DNA of 64,000 nt, from assembly GCA_030512335.1 (NCBI GenBank), contig JAULSU010000001.1:5270001-5334000 (forward strand). Direction: 5' to 3'. Position numbers and translations under genes: made by a program. Below, in pieces: positions 22,618 through 34,524 of this stretch; the first letter of the stretch is position 1; each line of letters starts with the position of its first letter. The notes beneath the pieces were generated by a model, which was not told the origin of the DNA, searched no databases, and was given only the letters and a program-made list of their open reading frames with translations. Source of the stretch: Immersiella caudata (taxonomy: Eukaryota; Ascomycota; Sordariomycetes; Sordariales; Lasiosphaeriaceae).

Positions 22618-25514
22618 ATTTACCGCAGTGTCTGAATAGACTTGTGTATCAGGAGCTCGATCGAGCAACGTCGATTTCCTTTGACCCGTGTTGGGCCATC
22701 TTGGTCTTTGGTAGACGGTAGCGGTCTAGAGATATCCAGTCAATTCGATGCGGTTCAAACCATTTATGTTTGGGGCCTGGGTTTGACTTGGCCGTCTGCC
22801 GACTCGCAGGTGCAAATTCGCTTGGTTCTGCGTGTTGCAGCAAGGTTGAAGCACAAGGCCTGGAAACGCGATATACGAGCCGACAAACCAGATACATATA
22901 ATGTTAACTAAGCTCGAAACGAAAACTACGAGGCTCTGACGGTGTTGAGCCCGAGCTGCATATCCGAGCTGAACCACCCACGGGTCCAATCTCCATCGAC
23001 GCTGGGCAACAACGGGCGAATCGCAACTAACCCCGACAGGCGGTGAGGCAAATCGATGGCGAGTCTGCCGACAAATTTGCTAGGCTCGGATCGGGGGCGA
23101 AAGGCCGGACAGCCGGGTGAGAATCGGGAACTGAAAGCGGTGCAAGATGATTTTTATTTATTTGCCTGATTGCTTGGATTCTTCATCCCATCCATGTCCA
23201 GCTGATGCTTCGCCGTGATGATACTGTCGATCGCTCGTCAACCAAAGACGGGAGGACGGAGGAGGTGAGAGGGTTTGCTTTGCGACGACAAGGGCCGTGC
23301 AGCAAGAAACCTATCGTGGGGGGGCGCCAGAAATTTGGTGCATCTTGTGAATAGAGCTGTTGGGGAGCTTGGATATACCTGCTGTCGTTGAAGGTGCAAT
23401 TGCGCAAGGATTCATTGGAGCGCGCAGTTTCCTAACAGCCGCCGTAACCCCCGTTGTCGGACGGAATCGCCTTGTTATCAGCTTCGAATTCCCTCTAGAA
23501 GCCCTTAGATACCGACCCGAAGCACCAAATGCGCGCAACGTGAACAGAAGATAATTCGTGGTGGGGTCTGGCAGAACACTCAAGGCCTTGCCACTGAGCT
23601 GCCAAGTTACACAAAAATAGAGTGGTTACACTGGGGACTGTGTAAGCTGAGAAGGTCGCGAAAGGTGCATAGCAGGACCTGGATATAGGGGGTAGGACCC
23701 GAGTGTCAGGAAACCCATGAGCTGAAACGGGCCATGGAATGCCATGCGCCTAGAGCGGGCCTTTTGACAGCCAGTAGCCTGCTTCCCAAAAACGCAGCCT
23801 GGATCGAGGCGTAGCCACAAATGGGGGTCATTTCATGGCGACATCAAGGCCAAAAGGTAGTTGGGACGGCTCAATGGTCTCCCCGCATACCCGCGACCAA
23901 ATCCATGGGTGGCGAGCGCAGTGGAAGGCAGAGAAGCGGAGGTATTCCAGGGCCCCGAATGCCAGTAACAAGCATTGCGCCGCAGGGGAGTCGAGGCGAT
24001 ATGTGATAGATGTCCCATGGGTCTGGAGACGACGCCCATAAGTCGATTTGACCTAGTGCGAGGCAGGAAGGAGGTGGAGGGTATAAAGCAGCGATGCTTT
24101 CTCTGCCGGAAGGGGCCGAGAAGCGGTCCAATTCTCGTCATTTGTGTTGTCAGGACTTTGAGGATCTTGCCTCGAGGGGACACTCGATTCGCCTCACCAC
24201 CGACTCAACCCATGTCAGCATTGGCTGCCAACGTGCAAGTTGTCGAAAGCAATAAGCTTCAGTGAGCCCCGAGAATGGCCGACAAGTACTGCGACCACAA
24301 CGGCACCCATGGTTGTAAGTGACGTGTGTTTTCGCAGCGGATTGTCTCATGTCGAAGGCGCGAGATTTTTGGCTTCTGATTCTGACCGACATCAAAGGTA
24401 CCACTGTCGTGCCAAGCAACAGATCTCTTTGCGACTACTGCGCGAAGGGTCACTGTGCGTGAATGGCCAGCAGCAGAAACAGGCCTGTATTCACTTGAGA
24501 GGCCGGGAAGAGCTCGGTGACGGATACCGCCAAGCTGTGAAATTTGGAGTCAGCAAAAGAAGTACGACCTTTCAGAAGCTGTTCTTCACTCAGCTTAAGA
24601 TATAAGAGTGATGGTGAATGTTGTTAGCAAGTACTAGATTTCCGTCGATGCAGGAATGGCCTGAATAGGACGACAGTGGAGCGGCAGGTGCTGGGCGTAG
24701 ATGCATACTAGAGCGACCTTGGTATTATGGCGCAATAGAGCCGGCGGGTGTTCAATGATGGGATGGTTGTTGATGTTGGCAGGTGGTTCTTGTTGGCGTT
24801 TGGTACGAGGACAAATTTCGTTGGGCAGTGTTCCAAGGCCGCCAGGCAACGGGATCTGGGGGATCGCACAGTCAGTATGACCTTCGCAAAGGCAGGCGCG
24901 AAGGCAGCTAGCTAGGTATCCTGCCTCCTAACATGGGCGATTTGGGGATATCAACTTAGAAACAGACTAAAATAGTCGAAGTTGACACCAATCGTAGAGA
25001 TTGTGCCATGCGGGTGAAGCCGTCGGCACTCGACATGCACAACCTTTTTACCCGCCTGAAGAACGGGATCAAACCGGGAAACGTATTCACATCTTGGCGC
25101 GCGGCATGAAGCAGATGTTTCGGGAGACCCCCATAGGTTTATAAGTTATCATTTTGATATGTGCGGTTGCTTTACAATATGCAACACGAAACCTCCAGGT
25201 AACTCCCAAAAGAGATTTTTTCAGACCGAACCCTCAAGCCATGCTTTCCCATCTCCAAACATGTTAACAAACATGCCAGCCAGCAGCCCAAAACAGGGAG
25301 TAGAAGCTGCCCCAGGTATCAAACGTCACTCCCTTAAATAGCCTCCAAACATCTCTTCCCCGGAGAATTAAACAATAAGGTCGACATAAGAATTGAATTA
25401 CAAGCAAGTGGCAGATCGGATGCGGTCGTTAGGTGAGGTGGATATAGGCGGCGATAGAGTCAGACAAGCTTCGTGGGAAACGTGTCGATAGCGTGAATAT
25501 ACAGGGGGGTCGAT
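22618..25514. other. 2.9 kb gene-poor spacer
   Basis: No convincing protein-coding gene apart from the candidate peptide listed separately at 24275-24462. Open frames up to ~120 codons are scattered on both strands, overlap, and show no domain. A B-box-like string near 22750 is not part of a foldable tRNA. Confidence 0.4.
24275..24462 (+). CDS. candidate 34-aa Cys/His-rich peptide gene (speculative)
   Basis: Exons 24275-24314 and 24398-24462 would encode 34 aa: MADKYCDHNGTHGC followed by TTVVPSNRSLCDYCAKGHCA. Support: purine at -3 and G at +4 around the ATG, a perfect GTAAGT donor, a CTGAC branch 15 nt before an AAAG acceptor, an 83-nt intron, and five Cys (6, 14, 25, 28, 33) with three His spaced like a small metal-binding peptide. 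Against it: the tiny size, an acceptor that is not CAG or TAG, and no family I recognise. Without the splice the frame ends after 15 codons. I list it because it is the only element in a 2.9-kb spacer with coding-like logic. Confidence 0.25.
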
Positions 25515-25907
25515 TTATGCGAGAAGAGCCACGCCGGCGCCGAGGAGGGAGAGCAAGAGGCCGGATTGGACGAAGAGGGTGTTGGAGCCGCTCGTCTCGA
25601 CAGCGCCAGGGGTCTTGGACTTGCTAGGGGCGGCGGTGACAACTGCGGTCTCGATGATGGTCGGCTTCTGGGTGGGAACTGCCCAGCTGCTCTCGTTCTT
25701 GTGGTACCAGGTCGGGTGAGCAGAGACGGTCGAGTTGGGCTTGCCCCAGTTACCGCTTGGGCAGTCGGTAGCAGTGGGGTTGCACTCGGTGATGGTGACC
25801 GTCCTTGTCATCGTGGAGGTAGAGGTGAGAGTAACATCCTCGACGTCGCCAGCCATCGCCAGGGAGGCGGTGGCGGCCAGGATGGTGAAGATGCCCTTGA
25901 TCTGCAT
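25515..25907 (-). CDS. small GPI-anchored cell-surface protein
   Basis: Single exon, 130 aa, starting at the ATG at 25907; the open frame extends further upstream but without signal-peptide sense. A signal peptide (MQIKGIFTILAATASLAMAG) precedes a Ser/Thr-rich mature part with TRTVTITECNPTATDCPSG, potential N-glycosylation sites (PNST, KNES) and a C-terminal SGSN followed by a hydrophobic tail (LFVQSGLLLSLLGAGVALLA), which fits GPI-anchor addition. The TVTITxC...CP pattern is common in small wall proteins of filamentous ascomycetes; no enzymatic motif is present. Probable role: structural or surface protein of the cell wall. Confidence 0.8.
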   Translation of the reverse strand: MQIKGIFTILAATASLAMAGDVEDVTLTSTSTMTRTVTITECNPTATDCPSGNWGKPNSTVSAHPTWYHKNESSWAVPTQKPTIIETAVVTAAPSKSKTPGAVETSGSNTLFVQSGLLLSLLGAGVALLA

Positions 25908-28692
25908 TTTGAGTTTATGCTTCGGATGCGATGTCGGGAATAGTATCGATGGAGCGACGCGATGCCTAACAGGGTTCTTCGGGTTTATGTTGAAAAGAAG
26001 GTAGTGCGAGATCAACAACGGAACCGGCGTTTTTTGTCTGGAAGAAAGTGACAAATCGACAAAAAGACAGGAGAGATATTGAACTCGTAGTGATGTTTCT
26101 AAAGAGCGTGGTGAGGCTGAAGCCGAAGCATTCAAGCGCACAAAAATGAGTGTGGGTACGAAGACCTGGAGATGGCGTTGGAGCGGAGAGGGGAAGGAAG
26201 CAACAGAGTTTGGACGACAGCGGGATCTCCCTCCTTTTCAAGCGACCCAAAGCAGCAAAGACTTTTCGGTTGGGTGTGGCGCGACCAGGAACAACAGCGC
26301 CACCCCTGGTTGATGACGGGCATCTGATTGGGCCGGTGGAATGCAAGGAACGGGCGTTAGCGTCTTGGCATTGGAGCAGTCGACTTCCAAAAACATCCAG
26401 CCAGTCGTTTCAGGAGCTGTGGGGTGAACAGCATGCCAAGCTCCATATGTTTAGCACAACTCCGCCCCAGGTAGATGCACGACAGGTAAGCTGCTGCAGG
26501 TCTCGCACTGCCCGCACTCCACACTTGCAAGCGGATCTGGAGATCTATGTTTGTTTGGAAGGAAGTAGATCTTTGATGTGGCACAGTCGAGCTCTCTTTG
26601 CGGTCACAAATAGGGTCCGCGATTTAAAGTTGTGCCCCGTAAACCTGAGTCTACATGGACATTGTCCGCGCAGTCGTAGCGCGTCCGGGGATTGTGATTC
26701 GCACGCAACCCAGGCTTGTCCCACCGAGATCCGAAATTGATGAACGCCCAGGAGAACGCCAAGCGGCACCGTCCAAGAAGCCACATCGGATTCCTGGCCA
26801 GCCACTTGTCTCACCCATCCTGCGGAGGAGCGTCTTCGCTCCCGACGCTGCACAACGGAAGACCGATGTGGTGGCCATCGAGACCGATTAGCTGGGGCCG
26901 ACATTACCATTCATTGGTGACACGAAATAGGTTGCACGCGTCGAAAATCGATGGAATGCGGTGACGAAGCACACAACATGCAACAAGCCGCTGGCGATGG
27001 CGGAAGAACAACTCCAAATTGGTGACGGTGGAGCCCACCGGGGTCACCTCCTCTCGCGAGCTGCTCCTTTCATCTCAAATGATAACCCAGCAGTCCACAC
27101 AAATTGGATCCGATGCTGACATCAACTTGGCCAGAGTCCTTCAATTTCGTCCCTCGCCATTTCTCCATTCAAGGCCCCTCCGTGGTGCGAGAACCTCAAC
27201 CAAGCCAGACATTCTCCCCTAACCCCTCGGTCGGAAATATTCCATCGCCCCTCACATTCTCAGTATGCCTTGCTCCGGGCCTTGCTACATATCAATAACG
27301 CCCTTCCGGGTTTGTTACAGGGCTCACGCCCGGATCGTGGGGGGTCCAAGCTCGCTTCTCCATACAAATGCGCCCCGACCAAACTGTGAAGCCATGATAA
27401 CGCCATGATCCTGGACTTTGAGGAGAATTGCCCGTTCACCAACGCCCTTTGCGGGGTGAGTACAATCCAAAATCCCATGTCTCCATCAAAAACATGCCTG
27501 TCGAGGTGGTTTGGGCCCCGCGAGAATGAGGACGTCTCGAGTTGGGTGTTTCAACGTACAGTCCGACTGGATGTCTGCCTCGGCGCCGTTCATATCGCAC
27601 CTTCAACAACTCCCCGTTCCCTTGCCGGCTGCCTTTTCGGAGGCTCTCTCCCGGCAGAGATGATAATGCTGGTCGAGCATTGAGGCTTGGCTTCGTATTA
27701 GCGCGGCATCTTCATGGATGGCTTTCTGGTGTTCTGTGTGGGAATGGGGTTGGAGGCAATCGACAAAGTTGACAACTCAAAAGGTTGGGCAGGTTAAGTT
27801 TACGACATGCTGTCAGGTAAGGTACTTATACCAAGTTTTGCTGGAACCATTGGGCTTGTGTGTGACTGAGCCGCTGCAATTTGCTCACTGAGATTGAGCG
27901 AAGCGGCTAAGTTGGCCACAGTTGAACGCCTTTGTTTATGTCGTCTGGTGACAGACGGGGACTGAGTCAAACAGTCCATCGTGTTTTGGCATTGCAATCA
28001 AGGGTGAAGTGCAAGCTTCTCATCTACGGTTGTCTAACATGTCAGACCTGTAACGATCATCCTCAACTGCGGCAATAGCTTGGTTTATCCGATATTTGTG
28101 AAGCTGTCGTGTTCGCGATGATGGTGGTTGGGTGAGGTATCTGTCCACCACGTTCGTTTTGCTTTTGCTCCATCTCTCGTCGTCCAGGGATGATCTGGTC
28201 ATGTTACTTCAAGACACACAACACGCAAAAGTAATCAGCCTCATTGGACGCAGGTGATGCTCTACCTTAGGCTAGAGAGACTGAATAAGCCGGCAACGAG
28301 TGACGGACACCTCAGACTATGCCGCCAACTGGAACACGCCGAGTTTCAGCTCCTGCCAAACACCAGGCCACCACAATCATCACAGGAGTCTCTGTGGTCT
28401 GATTCTTCCCCTTCTCTCTACATCCCACTTGCTGGTTTCTGAGTGTCACAAACAGCCTAGCTTCCAAATTCTTTCTCGCGAAACCACCCGATCTTTGGTT
28501 TGTATGGTCGTGATTGACCCCTTCTGTCCCATTGCTACCCCTCACTCCGCAATCTGCCCCTCTTCACTGCTCCACGCCGCCGACCTAACTCAACGCCCAA
28601 ACCGCGGTTGGGCACCTCGGGGAACCTGCAGATAGACAAACAGAGCCCCAGTCAAACAAAAGGGAGAGTCATATCAAACAAGCAAACCGACA
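25908..28692. other. 2.8 kb gene-poor spacer
   Basis: Divergent upstream regions of the small GPI-protein gene (minus) and the SH3BGR-like gene (plus). The longest open frame (about 196 codons, plus strand from 26150) has no recognisable domain and overlaps equally long frames on the other strand. No tRNA, repeat or transposon remnant recognised. Confidence 0.4.
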
Positions 28693-29927
28693 ATGGCGTC
28701 CGCCAGCACCAGCGACGCCCCCGCGGCACCTGCGCCAGCGACGTCCTACTCGACGGACCCCGCGCTCTACATCTACACATCGCTGACGGCCGGATCATCG
28801 CACATCGTGACGGCCACCTCGCGCCTCGAGACCATACTGCGCGCAAACCGCGTGCCCTTTAAGGCCATCGACATTGCCACCGACGAAAAGGCGCGCATGC
28901 TATGGGGCCGCCGCGCCGGGAAAGATGAGAGCGGCCGCGTGCGCAAGCTGCCCGGCCTGGTGCAGATGGGGCTTGTATTAGGTGTAAGTCCCTTCCCCCT
29001 AACCCCCCGGAGCAACCCGGCCTCTAACATACTTATCAGGACCTCGTCGAGATTGAAGACTGGAACGAATACGGCGAGCTCAAGCAGCACGTAAAGATCT
29101 ACTACGACGAATTCACCCAACCCTCCATAAGCCAGGCCCCTAAGCTTCCGCCTCCGATGGTAGCAAAGCCCGCCATTCCTGCCGCTGCCGCCGCCGCCGC
29201 AGTTGCTGGAGCGGCAGCGGCAGCGGCAGCTTCAGCAGCATCCTCTGCTCCCGCGGCCCCTCCTCTCCCGCCAATAAGCGCCAGCTCCACGAAACCCCCC
29301 GCCGTAGGTGCCACGACGACCCTCCCCATTCGTAGCGTCGCCGAAGAAGCTGCGCAAAAGGCCAAGGAGCTCCGTCTGCAAAGCCTCCGTGAGAAGGTCT
29401 ACGGAAAGGGGGGCAAACCGCCAGCAGACGGCGGGGAAGACAAGGAACAGACGAAGGACTCTACCCCAACAACAACATCTGCCACATCCACCACCAAGAA
29501 ATCAGAACCGGCTACCGCCGAAGACGAGTCTTCCTCCGAAGAGGGGTCCTCGGAAGAGGGGTCCTCGGAAGAGGAATCCTCAGAAGAGGACGAGAAACCC
29601 AAACCCAAATCCGACCCTCGCGCCGCTGGCCTCCAATCCCCCACCTCTACAGGCTGGAAGACCGCTCCCGGCACGACGACTAACCTTGGGGGTCTCCAAA
29701 GCCCGACGACAACGAGCTGGAAGCCTACCGACGTGGATCCACCGATTACCTCCTTCCTGGGGTCACCCCTTCAGAGCGCATCGGCGGAGGAGATTGCAGC
29801 TGTGGAGAGGGCAGAGACGATCAAAGAGGTGCCAGAGGAGGAGGAGGATAGCGAGGACGAGGGCAGTGAGGAGGAGGATGAGAAAGAGGAGGCCAAGAAG
29901 AAGACGGACGGGGCGAAGGCGAAATAG
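28693..29927 (+). CDS. SH3BGR-like thioredoxin-fold protein with acidic tail
   Basis: Exons 28693-28983 and 29040-29927 give 392 aa; the 56-nt intron (GTAAGT...ATCAG) lies between VLG and DLVEIEDW. Residues 20-120 resemble the SH3-binding glutamic-acid-rich family, a glutaredoxin fold without the CxxC active site: LYIYTSLTAGSSHIVTA, a TDEKARMLW helix, and LPGLVQMG at the cis-Pro loop. Then come a poly-Ala segment, an Arg/Lys/Leu helix (AEEAAQKAKELRLQSLREK), a Ser-Glu repeat block (SSEEGSSEEGSSEEE), two near-identical GLQSPT repeats and an acidic C-terminus. In fungi such proteins are mostly uncharacterised; a binding or scaffold role is inferred. The Ser-Glu block has the makeup of casein kinase 2 sites. 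Confidence 0.75.
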
Positions 29928-30177
29928 GCGGGACTTGAGTGCTGAAGATCGGGGTGCGCCGAGTCCTGGTCGGAAAGCCAAGGCGAAGCCCCTGAAAGAT
30001 GGTGGTTGCCGTGTGGTGGATGTGACTTTGTACCGGCACCTTACTGCATCTACCACAAAGCATGTTGTTTGTTTGATTCAAGTCCAAACCCAATCCAAAT
30101 CCCAATTTTCCCTATTCACAGCTCGATCACTAACCGCTCCATTATCCTATGTACGTTGCATCGCCACGACGAGACCC
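29928..30177. other. short intergenic between convergent genes
   Basis: 250 bp between the stop codons of two convergent genes; it must hold both terminators. Confidence 0.5.
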
Positions 30178-33100
30178 CTAATCATACAGCCCCTCGTCAT
30201 CCTCACCTGCCGCCCCGAACGGGCCTGCCACCCCCTTCCCCTTGTCTCTGCTAGAGTACCCATTCAGGGGCTCTTCATCTCCAGGCGAATCCTCATCATA
30301 CTCATCGCTGCTATTCAACGCCACCGCCTTTCCCTTTCCCTTCCCAACCATCTTCACTTTTCCCTTTCCACTCCCCCTCGACGCCCCAGACACAGTCCTC
30401 TTCCCCGCGCCAGGCCCAAGCTTCGGCGCTTGAGCCTTCTCCTTTGCGTTATCTCGACCACCCTCAAAGGTAGCCCTCACCCTCTCGTAGTGAGCGAGCT
30501 CGCCTGCGCTGACGCTAGGAATCAACTCCCTGTGGGCGTCGATGAAATCCTGCTCGGTCACCATGACCGCTACATCATCAGATGTAGCGTGGTGGTCGAA
30601 GAAGTAGGCGGTGGTCATGGGCTGTGCGCGGGTAGCATTGATAGATTTGATCTTGACGTCAACGAGGGATGCCTGGCGGGTGACGGCCTTGAGCATGGCA
30701 TCGCTGCAAAGAGCGTAGAAGTCTGCGCCCGTGTAGGTGAAGGGGAGCTGTTCGGCTACGGCGCGGAGGGAGACGGAGGGGTGGAGGGTGAATCTGGAGG
30801 TTGTTGGTTAGTTCCATCTTGTCTAGAGGATAGGACAGCGTTTGTACTTGCTTCCTTGTAAGCGCTTCCACGATGGTAAGTTGCTTCTCGTGTGTATCGG
30901 ACACACCGAGGTACAGCATCTTGTCGAAGCGGCCAGGGCGCAGCAACGCTTGATCAAGAAGATCGGGCCTGTTGGTAGCGCCAATGACGAACACACCACC
31001 AGCAGTGTCTTCGCCGCCTGACATGCCGTCCAGCTCAGCAAGCAGCTGCGAGACAATACGGTCCATAACACCTCCACTATCACCCTGGTTTCCTCTCTTC
31101 GGGGCAACCGAGTCTAGTTCGTCAAAGAAGACGACACAAGGCCGGGCATCTCTGGCCCGCTGGAACACCCGCCGCACGTTGGCCTCGGACTCACCGATAT
31201 ACATGTTGAGAAGCTCTGGCCCCTTGACGCTGAAGAAGTTGAGACTGTACTCGGTCGCAATGGCCTTTGCCAGCAACGTCTTTCCGGTACCGGGGGGTCC
31301 GTAGAACAGGATGCCCGATCGCTTCTTCATCCCCTTTGCGAACAGCTCAGGCCTCTCCAGGGGCAGCTGGATTGTCTCCGTGATAGCATCCTTCACATTG
31401 TTCAAGCCACCCACGTCATCCCAGGTAACGTTGGGGATCTTCGGCGCGCCGATAGCATCCGCAAAGTTCTTACGTGCTGCTTCCACCGCCACCTCAAAGT
31501 CCTGCTTCGTGAGACCCGAAGCCGCGGAGCCGCCCGCGATTTGGACATCCCGAATAGTAACAACGTGGCTCTCGTTCGTGGCTTTCGCCGACAGCTGCTC
31601 CAAGCGAGACCGCTTCGCGACTAACGCGCGATCAACCACGTCCGCTAGATCGCCAGCCACCAGTGCAGCCGTTTTGAGCGCGATGCCAGCAACATCCACT
31701 TCGGGATCAAGCGCAACACCCCGGTCGTCGAGAATCGACCTCAGGATTCCCTCACGCTCGCCCTCGTCCGGCGCATTCATCTCCAGCTCGTGCGTGAAAA
31801 GCGCGCGGATACCATCGGGAACCTTGTCAACCTCGGTTGTCGTGGCTATCAGCACCCTGGCATCGGCCAGTATTTCCTTCATGGAGGAGACCATGCGATC
31901 CGCAGTCAATGCTTCAATATGACGAACCAGCAAGGCGCAACAGTCCGGTCCGCAGCTCATGGCGCGTTCGGCCCTAGAGGTCAAGAAACCCGCCGTCTTG
32001 ACATCGCTGCCTCCGGCGCCGCTGTCATTGACAATATCGTAGGCATCGACAGCAAAGGTGTGGAGGCCAATATCCATGCACGCCTGTTCGGCGGTGAAAG
32101 CCTTGCCGATGTTACGCTGGGTTGAGACAAGGAGGATGGCCACAGGGGGCAATTTCAAATGCAGCGCTGGTTTGCTGGTCGCGGCTGCAAGCAGTTCCCT
32201 CAGTCGTCTTCTTAGGGGCGATATGTTGTGGCGTTCTTGCTCTAGCAGGAGAGGAGTTGGGGGAGTGCTGGTCTGTTTGGGTAGTTTCTGAATGCCCAGA
32301 TAATACCGCCACGTGCTTGACGTTGTTCCAGGAAGGCGACTAGTCACCGATCCGGTCTGCTCAAGGTGGGCGAGAGAGATATCGACACAAGCGGCAGAGC
32401 CCCAGGCGTCTTCCTCTTCCTCTGCTTCTTCAGTCGACTCAGGCTTCATGGCCTGAACATGGCTGACCCTAAACCAAGCAACTTCGTCGTACCGAAGTGC
32501 TCGACCCGGTCGCCCAGAAGCGATGAGACCGAGGACATCATCGACGGCAGAGTCCTCACCAGCCGCGGCCGTCGCTTCTTGCAGAGCGCGGCCCAGCTGG
32601 GTATCTATCGGAACCGCAATCAGGTCCCCGCTCTTTACCACTCGTAGTCTTTTCTCAAAGTAGTACTTCAGCCCGGCCATGACGGCGGTCTGAACGTCCC
32701 TCTCCACTGCGACCGGTGTTCTAACATGCTGTAGAATGACCTCACGTGCGGACGGCGGTTGTGCCGGAGCAGTCTTGGCGTGCGGTGCTTTCCCAAGACG
32801 GGGTGCACGCTTCAGAGGCGAGAGACGAAGGTGTGATGGACTCTCTAAGTTCGCCAGGAGTACAGGGGAGAGAAAGACGGATGAGCTCGATGGCCTTGAA
32901 ATCTGAGACTCGAAGAAGGATGGTCTCCGACCATCGTGCTTGGAGCTGGGTATACGGGTCACTGGGCGGCTAGAGTAGCCCTCTGGCAGACCAAACACCC
33001 TAGCGGGTCTCCAATCTGGCTCGTCAGGGTCGTAGTCGGTGAAGTTGCCCAGTCCGAAGGCGCCAAAGCCGTTGGCTGGCGGCCCCTGGGACGCCTCTAC

Positions 33101-34524
33101 GCGGACCCAGTCCCCAGAGAAGCACCCGATCCTCGTCAAATCTCTAGTGTCCACGTATACACGGGCCTCTTCGTCATCTTCCACGGCTGGCTTGGGGTGA
33201 AGCAGCTCGGCGGGAACCGGCTGCATCAGCCCCTGAGCTTTGAAGAGCCGGCCACGGGGTCGGTCGGGCCTTGCTGTCGTGGCGGTAAAGCTAGAGAACA
33301 CAGATGCCGTATCGCTAATACCGTTGCCCATCCTTCCGCGTCCTACAGTCATAGGGGTACCTGCTGTGAGTGTTCCCATGCCGCTGGAAATAGTCGGCGG
33401 CAGGGTTGGTGTTTGTAGGGAGATCATGTCATCCATCGAGTCGTCCGACAACGCATCTTCTTCTTCTTCTTCTTCTGCCTCCGGATCTTCAGCCTCCGTT
33501 TCCGTTGTAAGGCCATCGGTTTCGTCAGCAGCGACATCGGTTCTGTAGCGCTCCTCGGCGGCCGAGTAAAACTGGTCGGTCGCCGCATCGTCATCCTCCT
33601 CGGACACTCCATTGAGCTTCCGGTTCTGTATCGGCACTGCAGTGCGATCGTGTTTGGAGTATGAGCGCCCACACGAGACGATGATCTTTGTCGCAGGTCC
33701 CAAAACACCTTGCGCAACAGGTTCACACAGCGTGATCTTTCCGGGGTTCGGCGGAACGTGGGTCACTGGGTGTGGCGGCAGTGGTAAGGGGAACAGATCC
33801 CCTGAGTGGACGACTTTCAATGTTCCCAAAGCGGTACGCAGGGCAGCCGTTAAGCGGTCCTCCGGCGTCGCGCCAGTCTGGGCCCTTGGCCTTCCAGCCG
33901 TCGGATGCTCCCGGAAGAAAGTGCCCTCCCCATTTTCAAGCCGCTTCGCCAGCTCTCCCTCCAAGCTCACAAATATGGTGTCCAACTCAATGGCGGAAAC
34001 GTCAAGGATCAGTATCTCGATCCCGCTGCGGCTCTGGGCCGATAGGCGCGAAGGCGCAACTTGCTTCAGGTTGGCGGCGAATGACTGGAGCGCCAGCGAG
34101 GATGGGGAGAACTGCACGGTAGAGTGAGCGAGCGCAGACGATCGGGTAACGGGGACAACGGCCCAGGTGGTGGTCTCGGGCGAGTGATTTGGCGCCCAAG
34201 GGGCAATGGCAACGTGTGCGACATTGGGGACCTGGGTCTTGTCGTCTTCGACGTCGCCAGTTACTGATGGGAGAGTTCAGCAAGCAGGACACAGAGACAG
34301 GGCGCGAGACCCAAGGGGCGTAGAGAATGGGGCGACCAACTGTGCTGCAAGTGAGGGAACAGATCCTCAAGCAAGTCCTCCGAAATTATGCCCACGTCCG
34401 TCTTGACATGTTCGTCGAGCACCAGCCGCGCCGTGATGGCGGATTTATCTTGTCTGCGCCGGCGCGCACGCTTCATCCGCGCGACGACGGTGCTACCGTT
34501 GGTCCTGGCAATAGAGGCAGCCAT
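30178..34524 (-). CDS. PEX6: peroxisomal AAA ATPase Pex6
   Basis: Exons 34524-34341, 34263-30852 and 30793-30178 give 1403 aa. Pex6 with Pex1 forms the ATPase that pulls the import receptor Pex5 from the peroxisomal membrane. The N-terminal region (ITARLVLDEH, HVAIAPWAP, VVPVTRSSALAHSTVQFSP) is typical of fungal Pex6. The D1 module is degenerate, with no normal Walker A (LVSTQRNIGKAF). D2 is intact: GPPGTGKT near residue 1045, VVFFDELD, and the second-region-of-homology stretch GATNRPDLLDQALLRPGRFD. A Lys/Gly-rich tail with acidic patches ends the protein. The last intron (30851-30794, 58 nt) starts GCAAGT, not GT, and joins EALTRK to FTLHPSVSLRAVAEQL. The first donor is ambiguous: I chose 34340 (77-nt intron); a 47-nt alternative also keeps the frame. 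Confidence 0.93.
30794..30851 (-). other. PEX6: GC-AG intron of PEX6
   Basis: On the minus strand the donor reads GGAA|GCAAGT and the acceptor CTCCAG|ATTC. A GT donor 4 nt further in would leave the downstream exon in the wrong frame, so GC is the supported donor. Confidence 0.8.

Noticed and set aside
22690..22770. possible tRNA: B-box-like GGTTCAAACC with an A-box-like string upstream
   Set aside because: The flanks cannot pair into an acceptor stem and no anticodon arm forms.
24240..24605. 121-codon open frame covering the candidate peptide region
   Set aside because: Different reading frame from the spliced candidate, no motif, and no better support than chance.
26150..26740. 196-codon plus-strand frame in the 25.9-28.7 kb spacer
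   Set aside because: Composition looks random, opposite-strand frames of similar length overlap it, and no motif is visible.
29308..30861. 517-codon plus-strand open frame overlapping the SH3BGR-like and PEX6 genes
   Set aside because: Arg/Pro-rich shadow frame produced by the Glu/Ser-rich codons of the real gene, running into PEX6 antisense.
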